The notes under the pieces: model-generated
What the model saw: the letters and a program-made list of their open reading frames with translations, nothing else
What the model was told of the DNA's origin: nothing
Database searches by the model: none
Shown: positions 9,893 through 20,541 of the stretch, in pieces
Position numbering within the stretch: the first letter of the stretch is position 1
Layout of the letters: the number at the start of each line of letters is the position of its first letter
Translations under genes and position numbers: made by a program
NCBI RefSeq assembly: GCF_000002985.6
Contig: NC_003282.8
Coordinates: 15,314,001-15,378,000, forward strand
DNA: 64,000 nt
Reading direction: 5' to 3'
Source of the DNA: Caenorhabditis elegans
Lineage: Eukaryota; Nematoda; Chromadorea; Rhabditida; Rhabditidae

Positions 9893-11189
9893 ATGTTTTC
9901 ACAAGCTCAATTCAATGTTACAATGGCTGAAGAAGACCGATGGAAACAATGGTATCCAAATATGGAAATGATTGTGAATAATAAAGGGCCGAAACTAATT
10001 TTTCCCGAACTCAACTTCAATATTACTGGATTGGAAGAGAAATCGAGATATGTTGTACTTCTTTCAATTGAAAAATATGACAATATCAGGTATTTTTTAA
10101 TGATTTTCAAAGTCACCATTAAAGACAAATCTTAATTTCAGATATGGATACCGAAATGGAAAATGGGGACCTTCAAAAGTCCGTCATGCAACGAAAAAAG
10201 AACAAGAAATCAAATATTTCTTACATCCAGATGGAACAAAACTTGGAAAGGAATTGATGAAGGAAACTATTAAATTTGATACAGTCAGGATTACGAATCA
10301 CAAAAAATTCATGGACAAGGATAATGTGGTTAGTTTGAATTTTTAATTCACTAAATAATATTATAATTAATTTTTATTTCAGTTTTTCGTGGAAACAATG
10401 CACAAGTATGTTCCAGTCCTCACTGTCAAAAATATCACGAATGTTGAATCTGCAAATCATTCTATGAGAATGGAAGTAGCCCAATTTTTCCCAGTCACAG
10501 TATACAATCAAGAATCGATCGGAAATTGGAAATCTAAATTTCACAAGAACTCAACATATGGAAATAGATTGGATGGGGGAAACAAGAGAAAGAATACTGA
10601 TTCGAGTGAAGAGCGAACATCAAAACGATCAAAAAATGAAACAGAAATTGCTGTTTCGGATATCCTTCAAGTTGCCTCACAATCAGAAAATTATAATGAG
10701 TCCACGAATTCTGGAAGGCTTCAAAATGAGATCAGTTCCTCTATTCACCAGTTCCCATCAACTTCCTATCAAAATCAATATCCACATGCGTATCCAACAG
10801 TCAATACTCCACCAATTTATGTTCAGCAATTCACAGCTCTATTTGATGAAATCCACAATCAATTCGATCCGAAAACTAAACAAAATAGGGTTGCAAAAAA
10901 TGTTCAGTATCTTTCAAGTGTACCACAATTTGCGATCAATCAAAAGGAAAATATTCATCAGAATGCTCCAGATTACCCAGTCTCTCAATTTCCAAATCAA
11001 TATCCATATGGTTCCTATCCCTATTATTATCCATATTTTCAATCCAGCCAACAGTTTCCACATCTCAACTATTCCATGAATAACTCTATTTATTCTGATT
11101 CCTCTTTCCAGTCATCATTTTCTGCTGAAAATTCATATTTCGATGAAAATGGAAATCCTATCCACTATCCATATTATTCTAGCAATTAA
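9893..11189 (+). CDS. T-box transcription factor (tbx-39/tbx-40 type)
   Basis: Exons 9893-10089, 10142-10328 and 10383-11189; 1,191 nt, 396 aa; introns of 52 and 54 bp. The T-box DNA-binding domain fills about residues 4-182: AQFNVTMAEEDRWKQWYP, FPELNFNITGLEEKSRYVV, RYGYRNGKW, MHKYVPVLTV, FPVTVYNQESIGNWKSKFHKN, the last being the usual TAYQN..I..LKI..NPFAKG region in diverged form. A basic stretch (GGNKRKN, SKRSKNE) looks like a nuclear localisation signal; the rest is a Q/Y/P/S-rich low-complexity tail, a likely activation or interaction region. A splice acceptor lies directly before the ATG (TTCAG|ATTCAATAATG), as expected for SL trans-splicing. AATAAA at 11361-11366. A near-copy lies inverted at 12939-14186. 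C. elegans has such a pair, tbx-39 and tbx-40, on chromosome IV; which is which I cannot tell. Confidence 0.92.
10576..10596 (-). ncRNA. Possible 21U-RNA antisense to a T-box exon
   Basis: Core at 10637-10644 lies in T-box coding sequence (codons around NETEIA). Start CAGT at 41 nt; the RNA would begin UAUUCUUUCU. The same arrangement is kept in the paralogue (13484-13504). It may be a chance match in coding DNA. Confidence 0.28.
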
Positions 11190-11569
11190 TTGTCACTTCT
11201 TCATTACTAACCCTTGTTTCCTATTTTTTTCAAATTTTCCTGTGATTGTTTTGACTTCTCTGTCCATATTGACTTTAGCTCATTTTGTTTAATTCTGTAA
11301 ATTATTTCTCACCTAATTTTCTGTTTCTAGTCGCAATAATTTGTAAATCAATTTTCTTTTAATAAACTTTTAACACTAATCTTGCTTTACCGTTATGATA
11401 AAAGGGCTCAGAAATTCATACATTATTCATTTTCAAAATTAAACATTGCACTATTAATCCACTATTGAATAAAAATAATTGCCAAAATTACAATTTAATA
11501 TTATAACGTGATGGCAAAGTTTTCTAAATGCGCGTCCAATTTGTTTCATTTCTGCAAACACCGCGACGA

Positions 11570-11660
11570 CAAATTGCATACCGGGTGTCAGGGCGGGCGT
11601 GAGGGGGGCGCGGGAAAGAGGCGGGCGAAGGGCGCCCCCGACACACCTCGCCCGGATGGA
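11570..11660. other. GC-rich island of unknown origin
   Basis: Strikingly GC-rich against its surroundings (GGGCGGGCGTGAGGGGGGCG ... GGGCGCCCCCGACACACC). Its halves are imperfectly inverted, suggesting a palindromic repeat remnant rather than a gene; the 99-aa frame through it looks artefactual. Confidence 0.45.
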
Positions 11661-12237
11661 AAGCCTATTATGGAGCTGCTTAGCAAAAAAGTTTGCTTTT
11701 TTTTTTATTTTAATGTTTCAATTTTGATGAATCAAGTGTGGAATAGAAACATAAGCACATCATTTTTGCGTGTCAAATTATTCCGAATTTCGGATATTAA
11801 AATTTGAAATTTTTCAAATTTTTCGATTATATTGTGGGCCGCAGATACGTAACTTTACAAAAAAAAACAGGAAATATACCAACTATGTAAAGCAGACGAC
11901 TTTTCCTGTCGTTGATTTATTTATTTTTTGGTACTTGAACATTAAATTCCCTCACTTTCAAAGTTTATTTTTTGAACAATGAAAAATATAAACTTTTTTT
12001 GCTGCTAAATTATTTTTTTTGTGGAGAATATTATTTTTTGAAATTGAAACTATTCTGGTTATTTAAAAAATTGTATTAAAAAAAAACTGTATCAAGTTGT
12101 AAATAATTGGATTGCATAAAAACTTACTGTTGATAATAAAAATAATAAAAAATAATAATAAAAATTCAAAGTTTCCTGTGAGTTTCTTGCCTTCTTTCAT
12201 TTTGTTTTATTTTGTAATTTTTTTCTGACTTATTTTA

Positions 12238-12245
12238 CTGTTTCA
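12238..12245 (+). promoter_or_regulatory. Ruby core motif without clear start
   Basis: Exact core in the T-box spacer, part of the direct repeat in which the partner site reads CTGTTTCT (about 11321). No YRNT 35-43 nt downstream. Confidence 0.38.
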
Positions 12246-12938
12246 TTCTCAGTTCTTTATGAGTCAATTTTCCAGTGAGTAAATATCAAATTGTACTCAA
12301 ACTATATGAAAATATATCAACAACTTGAAGCAGACAAATGTTCCGCCAGAGAGTCAACCAACTTTTAGAATTAGAAAACCTCAATCTTCCTTTCGTAGAA
12401 TTATTTATTTTTTTGAAACCATGAAAAAATAATTGAGGAAACAATTTCTGCTCGAGAATGTTTGTATATTTCTACAAATAATTTCAAAAAGTACGTTTTG
12501 TTGTGGGGAACATAATTTTGAAATTGAAAATACTCGATATTCTGAAAATGAACGTAAATTTGGAGAACACTACTGTTTCGAGTTTTAAGTAATTGGTCAA
12601 AATGAAAACTTACTGTCGATTATTTTGTCGAATTTTTTTCCTGGTAAAAACAGAGTGCGTAAATATTAATTTTAGCATTTTTAGCAATTTTTGCAAAATA
12701 AAAGTGTTCAACTTTATTAATAGAAATGGAAATCAGATACGTAAAAATTGAAAATAAAGAAAATAGATCAGAAATTGAGAACCACATAAAACAGTATAAG
12801 TAAAAATTGAAAAAAAAAGTCTAATGTATTCACAGGAAAGTGTTAGTTGGTTTTTAGAGGGGAAATATGGAAAAAAAAACCGTGAAACTCACTGGAAAAC
12901 ATGATAAGGAGGTACTCATACAGAAATGAAGATACAAA

Positions 12939-14186
12939 TTATTTGTAAGGATAATAGGGATAATGAATTGGGTTTCCATTGTCATCAAAATACGAATTTT
13001 CAGTAGAAAATGATGACTGGAAAGAGGAGTCGGAATTGATGGAGTTATTCATGTACTGATATGGAGATCCATGATCAAGCTGAGAATATTGATGGTAATA
13101 TGGATGATATGGATATTGATTTGCAAAAGAAGCCTTTTGATTCATCGCAAAGTTTGGCAAACTTGAAGCATCTTGAGCACAGTTTGGCGCCAGATTTTCA
13201 TCAGTTTTTGGATAGAATTGATTTTGCTTTTCATCAAATGGAGCTGGAAATTGCTGAGCATAAATTGGTGGAGTATTGACTGTTGGATACGCATGTGGAT
13301 ATTGATTTTGATAGGAAGTTGATGGGAACTGGTGAATAGAGGAACTGATCTCATTTTGAAGCCTTCCAGAATTCGTGGACTCATTATAATTTTCTGATTG
13401 TGAGGCAACTTGAAGGATATCCAAAACAGCAATTTCTGTTTCATTTTTTGATCGTTTTGACGATGGCTCTTCTCTCGAATTAGTATTTTTCCTCTTGTTT
13501 CCCCCATCCAATCTATTTTCAAAAGTTGCGTTCTTGTGAAATTTAGATTTCCAATTTCCGATCGATTCTTGATTGTATACTGTGACTGGGAAAAATTGGG
13601 CTACTTCCATTCTCATAGAATGATTTGCAGATTCAACATTCGTGATATTTTTGACAGTGAGGACTGGAACATACTTGTGCATTGTTTCCACGAAAAACTG
13701 AAATAAAAATTAATTATAATATTATTTAGTGAATTAAAAATTCAAACTAACCACATTATCCTTGTCCATGAATTTTTTGTGATTAGTAATCCTGACTGTA
13801 TCAAATTTAATAGTTTCCTTCATCAATTCCTCTCCAAGTTTTGTTCCATCTGGATGTAGGAAATATTTAATTTCTTGTTCTTTTTTCGTTGCATGACGGA
13901 CTTTTGAAGGTCCCCATTTTCCATTTTTGAATCCATATCTGAAATTAATTTTTATTATTAATTTGAAGCATGAAAATTATTAAAAATACCTGATATTATC
14001 GAATTTTTGAATTGAAAGAAGTACAACGTATCTCGATTTCTCTTCCAATCCAGTTATATTGAAGTTGAGTTCTGGGAAAATAGGTTTCGGTCCTTTATTG
14101 TTTACAATCATTTCCATGTTTGGATATTGTGTCAGCCATCGGTCTTCTTCAGCCATTTGAACATTGAATTGAGCTTGTTGAATCAT
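12939..14186 (-). CDS. T-box transcription factor (tbx-39/tbx-40 type)
   Basis: Minus-strand exons 14186-13990, 13938-13752 and 13697-12939; 1,143 nt, 380 aa. The first two exons have the same lengths as in the plus-strand paralogue (197 and 187 nt), and the T-box is nearly identical (starts MIQQAQFNVQMAEEDRWLTQ; YGFKNGKWGP in place of YGYRNGKWGP). The tail is shorter and has diverged between the shared parts (YAQQFPAPFDEKQNQFYPKT), while the end (SSFSTENSYFDDNGNPIHYP) is conserved. An acceptor (CTTCTAG|GCTCAATAATG) precedes the start. Inverted relative to its twin, 1.75 kb apart; probably a recent duplicate with overlapping function. Confidence 0.92.
13484..13504 (+). ncRNA. Possible 21U-RNA antisense to a T-box exon
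   Basis: Core at 13436-13443 inside the coding exon of the minus-strand T-box gene; start TAGT at 41 nt; the RNA would begin UAUUUUUCCU. Counterpart of 10576-10596. Confidence 0.28.
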
Positions 14187-14600
14187 TATTGAGCCTAGAA
14201 GTTTAAAATATAGCAATTTAGGGGCAAAATTGGGCTAGAAAAGGAGAAACAAAAACTGTATAATAAACAAAGAACAAGAATGAATGATCCACTCTATCCC
14301 TTTAATGTTTTAGACCACACTTAGTGGGCGGAGTCTGAGCACTGGGTGGAGTCAACCAATTATCGATTGATTGCATTCACGTGCTCTTTCAGAACTGCTC
14401 CATAGAAACTGTGTGAAACTGGAAATATTAATAGCAGTTTAAATAATGTCAAACAAAAATGTATTTGAATTTGTAAAAATGAAGAAACAGGAATCATTTT
14501 GAAACAAAAACAGTATGCATGGACCATTAGTTAAGCCACTATTAAACGGTGTATTTTTAAGTCAAATTTTGATTGTAAAAAATAATATTTTAAATACTTT

Positions 14601-14608
14601 TGAAACAG
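14601..14608 (-). promoter_or_regulatory. Ruby core motif without clear start
   Basis: Exact TGAAACAG in the segment specific to the right arm. No YRNT on the minus strand at 35-43 nt. Confidence 0.38.
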
Positions 14609-15174
14609 AAATGTCAGGGTTGACTCAATAAATTATGATCTAGTTTGAATTTAAAATTAATTGTTGGAAAAATAATACATATAATACTAACCAAGACTAA
14701 TTTAAATCGAAACTTACTTACACTTTTTTTAAATAATTTCTGTTTTTATGCAACGTTTCATTGATACAGCATTGTTTATTTAACTTTAACACCTAGTTGA
14801 AATGGTAGAAATTAATAAAAAAATATATCAGCTGTCTATTAGTCTTAAAAAAACCACCGAAATTAAATTAACTGATATCCGCATACAAATTGTTAATTTA
14901 ATATATTATTTTTATTTTTTTCTTTTACACGAATTCCTAAAACGTCCCATTTTCAGACATAATTTCAAATATTTCTCGTTCACTCTACAGTATTCCATTA
15001 CCAAATTGCATTTTCCAACGTCATCATATAGTGATGTCCTTTTAATCACTATATTAAAACAGTAGCTACTTGACTGCTGCCGCAATTGATTAGAACATTT
15101 GAGTTCTTGGTAATTTAAAATAAAAATAGTGAAACCTAATTAAAACTAATAGTACTTTAGGAATTATTTTAATT

Positions 15175-15195
15175 TCACAAAGACAAACTAATAGA
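15175..15195 (-). ncRNA. Weak candidate 21U-RNA (variant core)
   Basis: Variant core CTGTTTCG at 15235-15242. Start TATT at 40 nt; the RNA would begin UCUAUUAGUU. Confidence 0.33.
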
Positions 15196-15574
15196 ATACA
15201 GATTATTGAAACAACTTATTGATTATCAACTTATCGAAACAGTAGTTTCAAAAAAAAAAAGTATTTTGAATTTTCGCTTGGATAGGCAAACTTTCAAGGT
15301 CAGGAAACACAGCTATAATATATGTTTATTCGGACTTACGATTTTTCAAAATGTCCCGTTTCCAGAAGAATAGTATTCAATTTCCAAAAAGTCTTTTCCA
15401 ATATTTCCGTTACAGTTCCACTGGTGGCCTATATTCTTCCCGATTGTCATCCAATACAATTGTCATTCACATAATGACAATAGGTGCAAGGTATCCCCCA
15501 CCTTAACATCCACCACTTTACAACTCTACTTCCTTCTCCTTGACATATCATTCCTTTTCGATCGATTTCCGGAC

Positions 15575-16210
15575 ACACACCTGACAATCCAAATGGTTGT
15601 TAACTTTATGTACTGGGAAAATATATTTAGTCTTTTGATAGATAATAAACAGAATAGTGAGAGAATGTATACTTTTATAGTATTGAAAAAAATGAAGTTG
15701 GAGTGGTTGATCTTTGAGAAAAGTTTATCGGAATTTTGAGATATTAACGAATGAACAATACGTTTTTTTCTGATTTTTTTTTAATTTCACTTTTTCATCA
15801 ATGTTATATGTATTTCCTATTATTCGGTAAAAAAATTAAACGATTGTAACACAATCAAACCACAAAACAAAATTACTGTTTCAACAATTTTATACAGTTA
15901 CAACAAAAACTCATGTAAAACAATGTACACACACCTGACAATCAAATCGGTTATAAACTTTATGTACTGGGAAAATATATTTAGTCTTTTCATAGATAAT
16001 AAGCAAAATAGTGAGATAGTCTATCCTTTTATACTCTTGAAAAAAGCTTATTTGCTTTTTTATTTTTAACTTTTTTATTATTGTTATACATATGTTCTTC
16101 TCATTATTTGGTAAGAAAACTAGCCAATTGAAACACAGTCAAACCACAAAATAAAATTACTGTTTCAATCTTTTCATACAATTAAAACAAAAATTCATGT
16201 AAAACAATTT
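15575..16210. repeat. Diverged tandem duplication with piRNA promoters
   Basis: Unit 1 (about 15575-15926) and unit 2 (about 15927-16210) share CACACACCTGACAATC, TTTATGTACTGGGAAAATAT and the piRNA promoters at 15876 and 16160. A third copy of the unit is the inverted arm near 8.85-9.25 kb. Confidence 0.8.
15924..15944 (+). ncRNA. Candidate 21U-RNA (paralogue triplet)
   Basis: Core at 15876-15883. Start CAAT at 41 nt; the RNA would begin UGUACACACA. Promoter homologous to 8919 (minus) and 16160 (plus). Confidence 0.6.
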
Positions 16211-16228
16211 GTCTATGATAATATATAA
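16208..16228 (+). ncRNA. Candidate 21U-RNA (paralogue triplet)
   Basis: Core at 16160-16167. Start CAAT at 41 nt; the RNA would begin UUUGUCUAUG. Tandem copy of the unit at 15876. Confidence 0.6.
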
Positions 16229-16269
16229 CCCTTCTCCCTTATTCTTATTTTCGTACACTTCTGGCGTTC

Positions 16270-16598
16270 CAAGATCAAGTTAAAAATGAAACGGATGACG
16301 GTAGGAAACTTGTGAAAGAGATTACACGTATGATGGTTTGTTCCTTTTGATTCTGAATTCAAATCTGTTTTTTTTTGAAACAGTAATGTTTTGAAAACCC
16401 AATTTTATTTTTGTGAATCTTAATTTGCAATAAAACCTGCAGTTTTGAAAATAAGAAATCAAATATAATTTATCCTGATTATTTCTCTTTCAGCAGTGCT
16501 GCATCGCCAGCTGCTTTGACAAAAACATGATTGGAGACAACTACGTCGAATTCTGCACACAAAAGTATCACAATTCGTTTTTTCCGGGGCAAATATAA
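16270..16598 (+). pseudogene. Possible fragment of a small cysteine-rich gene
   Basis: A candidate exon ending ...KEITRMM at 16335 (donor GTTTGTT) and a well-bounded second exon, 16494-16598 (acceptor TCTTTCAG), in the same frame reading QCCIASCFDKNMIGDNYVEF, then CTQKYH...GQI and stop. Upstream the frame meets a stop with no ATG, so either a first exon is missing from my reading or this is a remnant. The CC...C...C spacing (CC, 3, C, 13, C) does not fit insulin A chains. Family not recognised. Confidence 0.28.
16376..16383 (-). promoter_or_regulatory. Ruby core motif without clear start
   Basis: Exact core inside the intron of the putative cysteine-rich fragment. No minus-strand YRNT at 34-42 nt; only a YRN with wrong spacing. 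Confidence 0.35.
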
Positions 16599-16773
16599 TA
16601 TTTTCCTATGTTTTTATTTGATTTTTAATTAATTAATCTTCATTCTAATAGAGTTATTTTTTCTTAAAATCGTTTTATTCAAAGAAATTTTAAAGAAATA
16701 TTGCTGCTGCCTAGAAAAAATTTTTCCTGTTTCAGTTGTGTTTGATAAATCGTTGCCATTCAGGCGTTTTCAT

Positions 16774-16794
16774 TACGATGGCTACAATAATAGC
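16774..16794 (+). ncRNA. Candidate 21U-RNA
   Basis: Core at 16727-16734. Start CATT at 40 nt; the RNA would begin UACGAUGGCU. A CGAT at 45 nt is too far. Confidence 0.6.
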
Positions 16795-17967
16795 TGAAAC
16801 ACTTTTAGCACATCTGCTGGATATTGAAATTGAGAACTTCTTTAATTTCCAAACATTTTGTATTGACTAAACAAAAACCATGCGACCAATTTAAAATTAT
16901 AATAAGCTGAAAGTCAGAAAAAATCGTTTACAGTTTCGAGTGGTTTTCAAAAAAAAAACCAAAGAAATGAGTAGCTGATGAGTAATTGATAAATGAGAGA
17001 CAAAAAATATAAATTTGAAAAATTGAAATAATTCAATTTTAGTCTTTCCAATTAATCTTCAATAAAAATAATCTGCTATGAGAAAAAAAACAATATGAAA
17101 AACATGAAAACGTTTTCGTCATTGATGGAGTTATCACAAGTAGTGTCGGAAAATTAAAAAGTGTAAAAAAATGGCGTCACAACTCATAAAAATATGTATT
17201 TTAATAAAGCTGTGGCGTCATGAATTTATTTAAATACATTTAGAACATTACTTGAATAACCAAATAAATCGCTCTTCACGAAGTTATGAACATTTTTCAG
17301 TAATTTTTTTATAACATCATGAAGCGGTTAATTTTTTTTACGAGATGTAAAGTTTTTTCACTAAAGTAAGTTTTTTTAACCAATGTTTCCTAAAATTCAC
17401 ACAACTATTTATCAAATAACTGAAACCCTATAAAAATAAGACGCTGTATTTTTTGGAACGACGTACAACAGTTTCACTTTTTAATTTATACTATTTGAAT
17501 CAATAATGTATGAACTCGTAATCTACAAATATATATCAACTATGTGAAGCAGACAAACGGCGGTAATAACTTTTTAACTTGTTTTAAGACTCATTTCAAC
17601 AGAAGTTGCATTTAAAAAAACTAGAAAATTTTCGTATTTTCTCATATTTCGTTAGTAATCCTAACTTAGGATCTCCAAACAGAAAAGCCACAGAAAATAA
17701 TAGCAATCTGAAAGTGTTCTGAAATCGAAAAGTTCAAAATTGTTTGAGAATAATTGTCAAATATTGAAAAGAAGAGAATTGCTTGGAAAAACTGTATAAT
17801 GTGAGAATGCATACTTTCAGAATTCGATTTCAGTTTTGAAAACGATTTTTTTATATTTGTTTTGTCAGTACTTCAAAGTTTTCAAGTCAATTTTGTAATA
17901 TATAATTGCAGTTTACATTTGAAATAAAAAAAACGACATATTGTTCTGTTATTTTCCAAATTTTCAT

Positions 17968-17988
17968 CCGATAATCAAGGCTACTGGA
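17968..17988 (-). ncRNA. Candidate 21U-RNA
   Basis: Core at 18027-18034, second block TGATAAAT at +7. Start CATT at 39 nt; the RNA would begin UCCAGUAGCC. Among the cleanest units in the window. Confidence 0.7.
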
Positions 17989-18575
17989 ATGTCTTTCATA
18001 ACAAATTACTCCATTTATCAAAAAACTGAAACAGTAAAACTTGAAAAAAAAAATTTTTTAAAGAAATACTTTTTTTTGTTGGAAAGATGAGATAAACTAA
18101 TTTCTGTTTTATTGATTAACGAAATTTGCAAAATATTTCAAAAGCAAGGGATGCAAATTGTGAATAAATGAGCTTTTTTCATACAACAAAGAATTGAAAA
18201 GTGCACATCTAAAAAGGCCCCCATAAAAAATTAAGCGACAAAATTTAGCTTTAGTTGTGGTTTTTGATAGTTTACTATGTAATTAAGAATGGTTTTGGAC
18301 CGAGGTACCGCTATTGACTGAGAAAAAACTGTTTTTTTTTTAAATTTTACCACTTTCCAATTCTTCGTTATTTCTATGCTAAAACATTATTTTCAGTTTG
18401 ATTCCAGTTTAGAAATATTTCTTTTGTTATGCTATCCAATTGAGACTAAGTTGTGTAATATATTTCAAGATATTTGTAGACTTGATGAAACTGTTAGAAG
18501 TTTTTTTAATTTACTGAAAAATGAAGAAATTTTATTCAGACATAAAGATTTTGCTGTTTAAAGATGGGAAACAAG

Positions 18576-18596
18576 AATCGTGACAACTTGCAAGAA
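18576..18596 (-). ncRNA. Candidate 21U-RNA (variant core)
   Basis: Variant core CTGTTTCG at 18636-18643 followed by a TGATAAAT block, like its neighbour at 18027. Start TGAT at 40 nt; the RNA would begin UUCUUGCAAG. Confidence 0.42.
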
Positions 18597-18882
18597 TCAA
18601 ATGTTCCCAAAATTGCACTCCATTTATCAAGACACCGAAACAGTCAAAATTGGGGTTTTTTCTACGCAAATTTTTTACATGAAAAGGTCAACCGAAAATG
18701 TATGGTATTATTTTGATTTTTTTTAGAAAATTTGAAACATCAACATTTGTTGCCATATTTGTGATTACCAAAACATTAACAATAAAATTCAATTTTTACC
18801 AAATTTTGTTATTTTTGATGGAAAGGAACATAAGAAATTGTGTATAAAAAGAAGAAAATTATCAAAATTTTGAGCTTTTTTT

Positions 18883-18903
18883 TTGAGTCGAAAGTTGTAC
18901 AGA
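18883..18903 (-). ncRNA. Candidate 21U-RNA
   Basis: Core at 18943-18950, second block TGATAAAT at +7. Start CATT at 40 nt; the RNA would begin UCUGUACAAC. Confidence 0.65.
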
Positions 18904-19241
18904 ATGTAGCAATCTGAAATCAAAGAAAATTTATCACTTAGGTGAAACAGTGAATTTTTTCAACCATTTAAAATTTTTTCAACGTTTTTTGAATATTTTA
19001 TTCTACCAGTGAGAAAAAAAATTGAAAAGGTCATTTTAAGCTTGAAAAGTGGAAAATTTTACATATATATTTTTCGCAATTGCTAATTTTTAAAGTTTTC
19101 AGTAAATTTGAACGGCAGTTTTTTCTGAGAAGCGCATTGTTGTTCCAAATTCGTTCACAAAAATCTAATGAAAAAGATATTCTTATTTTTTCTTCATAAA
19201 TATTTTTTAAAGTTGGATTGCAAACCGAAATTGACAGTTTT

Positions 19242-19262
19242 GAAAATTTTTTACAGGCAAAA
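19242..19262 (-). ncRNA. Candidate 21U-RNA
   Basis: Core at 19300-19307, second block TGATAAAT at +7. Start CAGT at 38 nt; the RNA would begin UUUUGCCUGU. Confidence 0.52.
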
Positions 19263-20520
19263 CTGTTTTATAAAAAGTGAAAACAATTTATCAATATTGT
19301 GAAACAGTAGAACATTTTGAAAATTCGATAATTTTCCTAGTAACCGATTAGACCTCACTTATCCAAGGAATTAAATATTTTTAGATTAACTCAGTTCTTG
19401 AAAAGAAATCTAGTTTTTTATGATGCCAAAAAAAAACAAATATTTGTTTCAAATCCTCCATTATTAATTTGTATTGATATCTTAAGGGCAGTTATTGAGC
19501 CCAACACAACTGCAAAAAAAAAACTTTCAATTTTATAAAACAGTCAAAACTTATAAAATCTAAAACAGTTGTGAACTTTTCAATTTATTTTATCTTATTT
19601 AGTGAGCAACATGGAATCATCAAAAATATATCAATCAGGTGAAACAAATAATTTTCTAGTTTTTTATAGTACAAGTTTTTCTGCTTGAGTTTGAAACTCT
19701 CACAATTCAACAGTCCAATTTTTCCAAAATTTTGGAAAAAAGTGAAAAATTTTGAGTAGATCCAATAGTTAGTGAATTTAAATTGAAAATGAGAGCTCTG
19801 ATTTTTCATGTGTTTTTAATTTAACTTTTGTAAAGTATTTTCAGTTTGGTAAAACAGGAAAACGTGAGAATTTCGTGTTGGGTTCATTAGTTTCAAAATT
19901 TGCCCTACATTAATTGTTTAGCAAGTTCCACAAAACGTACAAAAATATAACAATCGTGTAAAACATCAGAAAATTTTGAAAATTTTTCCTGTTGTTACTT
20001 ATTTCAGTATCGTGACAATTCAATCAACTGTACAATACGACTTCAGAGTACTTATGGGCTTGATGAAACAATAAAAGTGTTAAAGCAAAAGTTCATGAAT
20101 TTTTGTTCAAAAGTTTTGTGGACGGTCATTAATAGCTTTTTGCGTAAAATTTGCGGATATTAACACAACATTTTTAATCTCGGCATCCTACAGTTTTCCC
20201 GATCTCCAGAGCTTGACAAAATTGTTTGTTTCGTGTTTAATTCATTGTCCATTCTCACCTTTTTTTCCCGGCACTTCCGCAGAGTTTTAAAAAGGTATTC
20301 CATGTTATTTTCTTTCGAAAAAAACAAAAATAGCAAGATTTAAGACATTGTTAGCTTGAAAAATGAACAATTTGCAACACAAAGATATTAGATTTAATTT
20401 TATCCATTTCAGATTTGGGCTCTAATTCCAGCATGTTCTGTATAACCGATTATGATAAAACGTCGCAAAATATTACACTTACATTATTAAACATACGATA
20501 TTACATGCACGAATAATAAA

Positions 20521-20541
20521 CCCGAAGATACAACTTATCCA
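20521..20541 (-). ncRNA. Candidate 21U-RNA
   Basis: Core at 20580-20587, second block TGATATAT at +7. Start CATT at 39 nt; the RNA would begin UGGAUAAGUU. Confidence 0.7.

Larger units (their letters stand above)
8850..11189 (+). repeat. Left arm of a large inverted duplication
   Basis: Homologous in reverse complement to 12939-15930. Shared landmarks: a piRNA promoter (8919 against 15876), a block around 9240-9400 with GATACCTTGCACC, a piRNA promoter at 9614, the T-box promoter block at 9690-9805, and the whole T-box gene. The exact outer limit is uncertain. Confidence 0.88.
11190..12938. other. Spacer of the inverted duplication
   Basis: Holds the 3' UTR of the left T-box gene, a GC-rich island (11570-11660), a diverged direct repeat of the 3' UTR region (about 11210-11370 against 12170-12290), and fragments of a repeat reading ATATATCAACTATGTGAAGC (near 11870 and 12310; again near 17530). 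No coding exon recognised. Confidence 0.55.
12939..15930 (-). repeat. Right arm of the large inverted duplication
   Basis: Reverse-complement homologue of 8850-11189. It carries extra material at about 14420-14990 between the T-box promoter and the decayed piRNA promoter, and ends in a piRNA promoter (15876) that was then copied again in tandem (16160). Confidence 0.87.

Noticed and set aside
13061-13279. 72-codon plus-strand frame in the right T-box gene
   Set aside because: It is antisense to the T-box tail exon, a shadow of the Q-rich codons.
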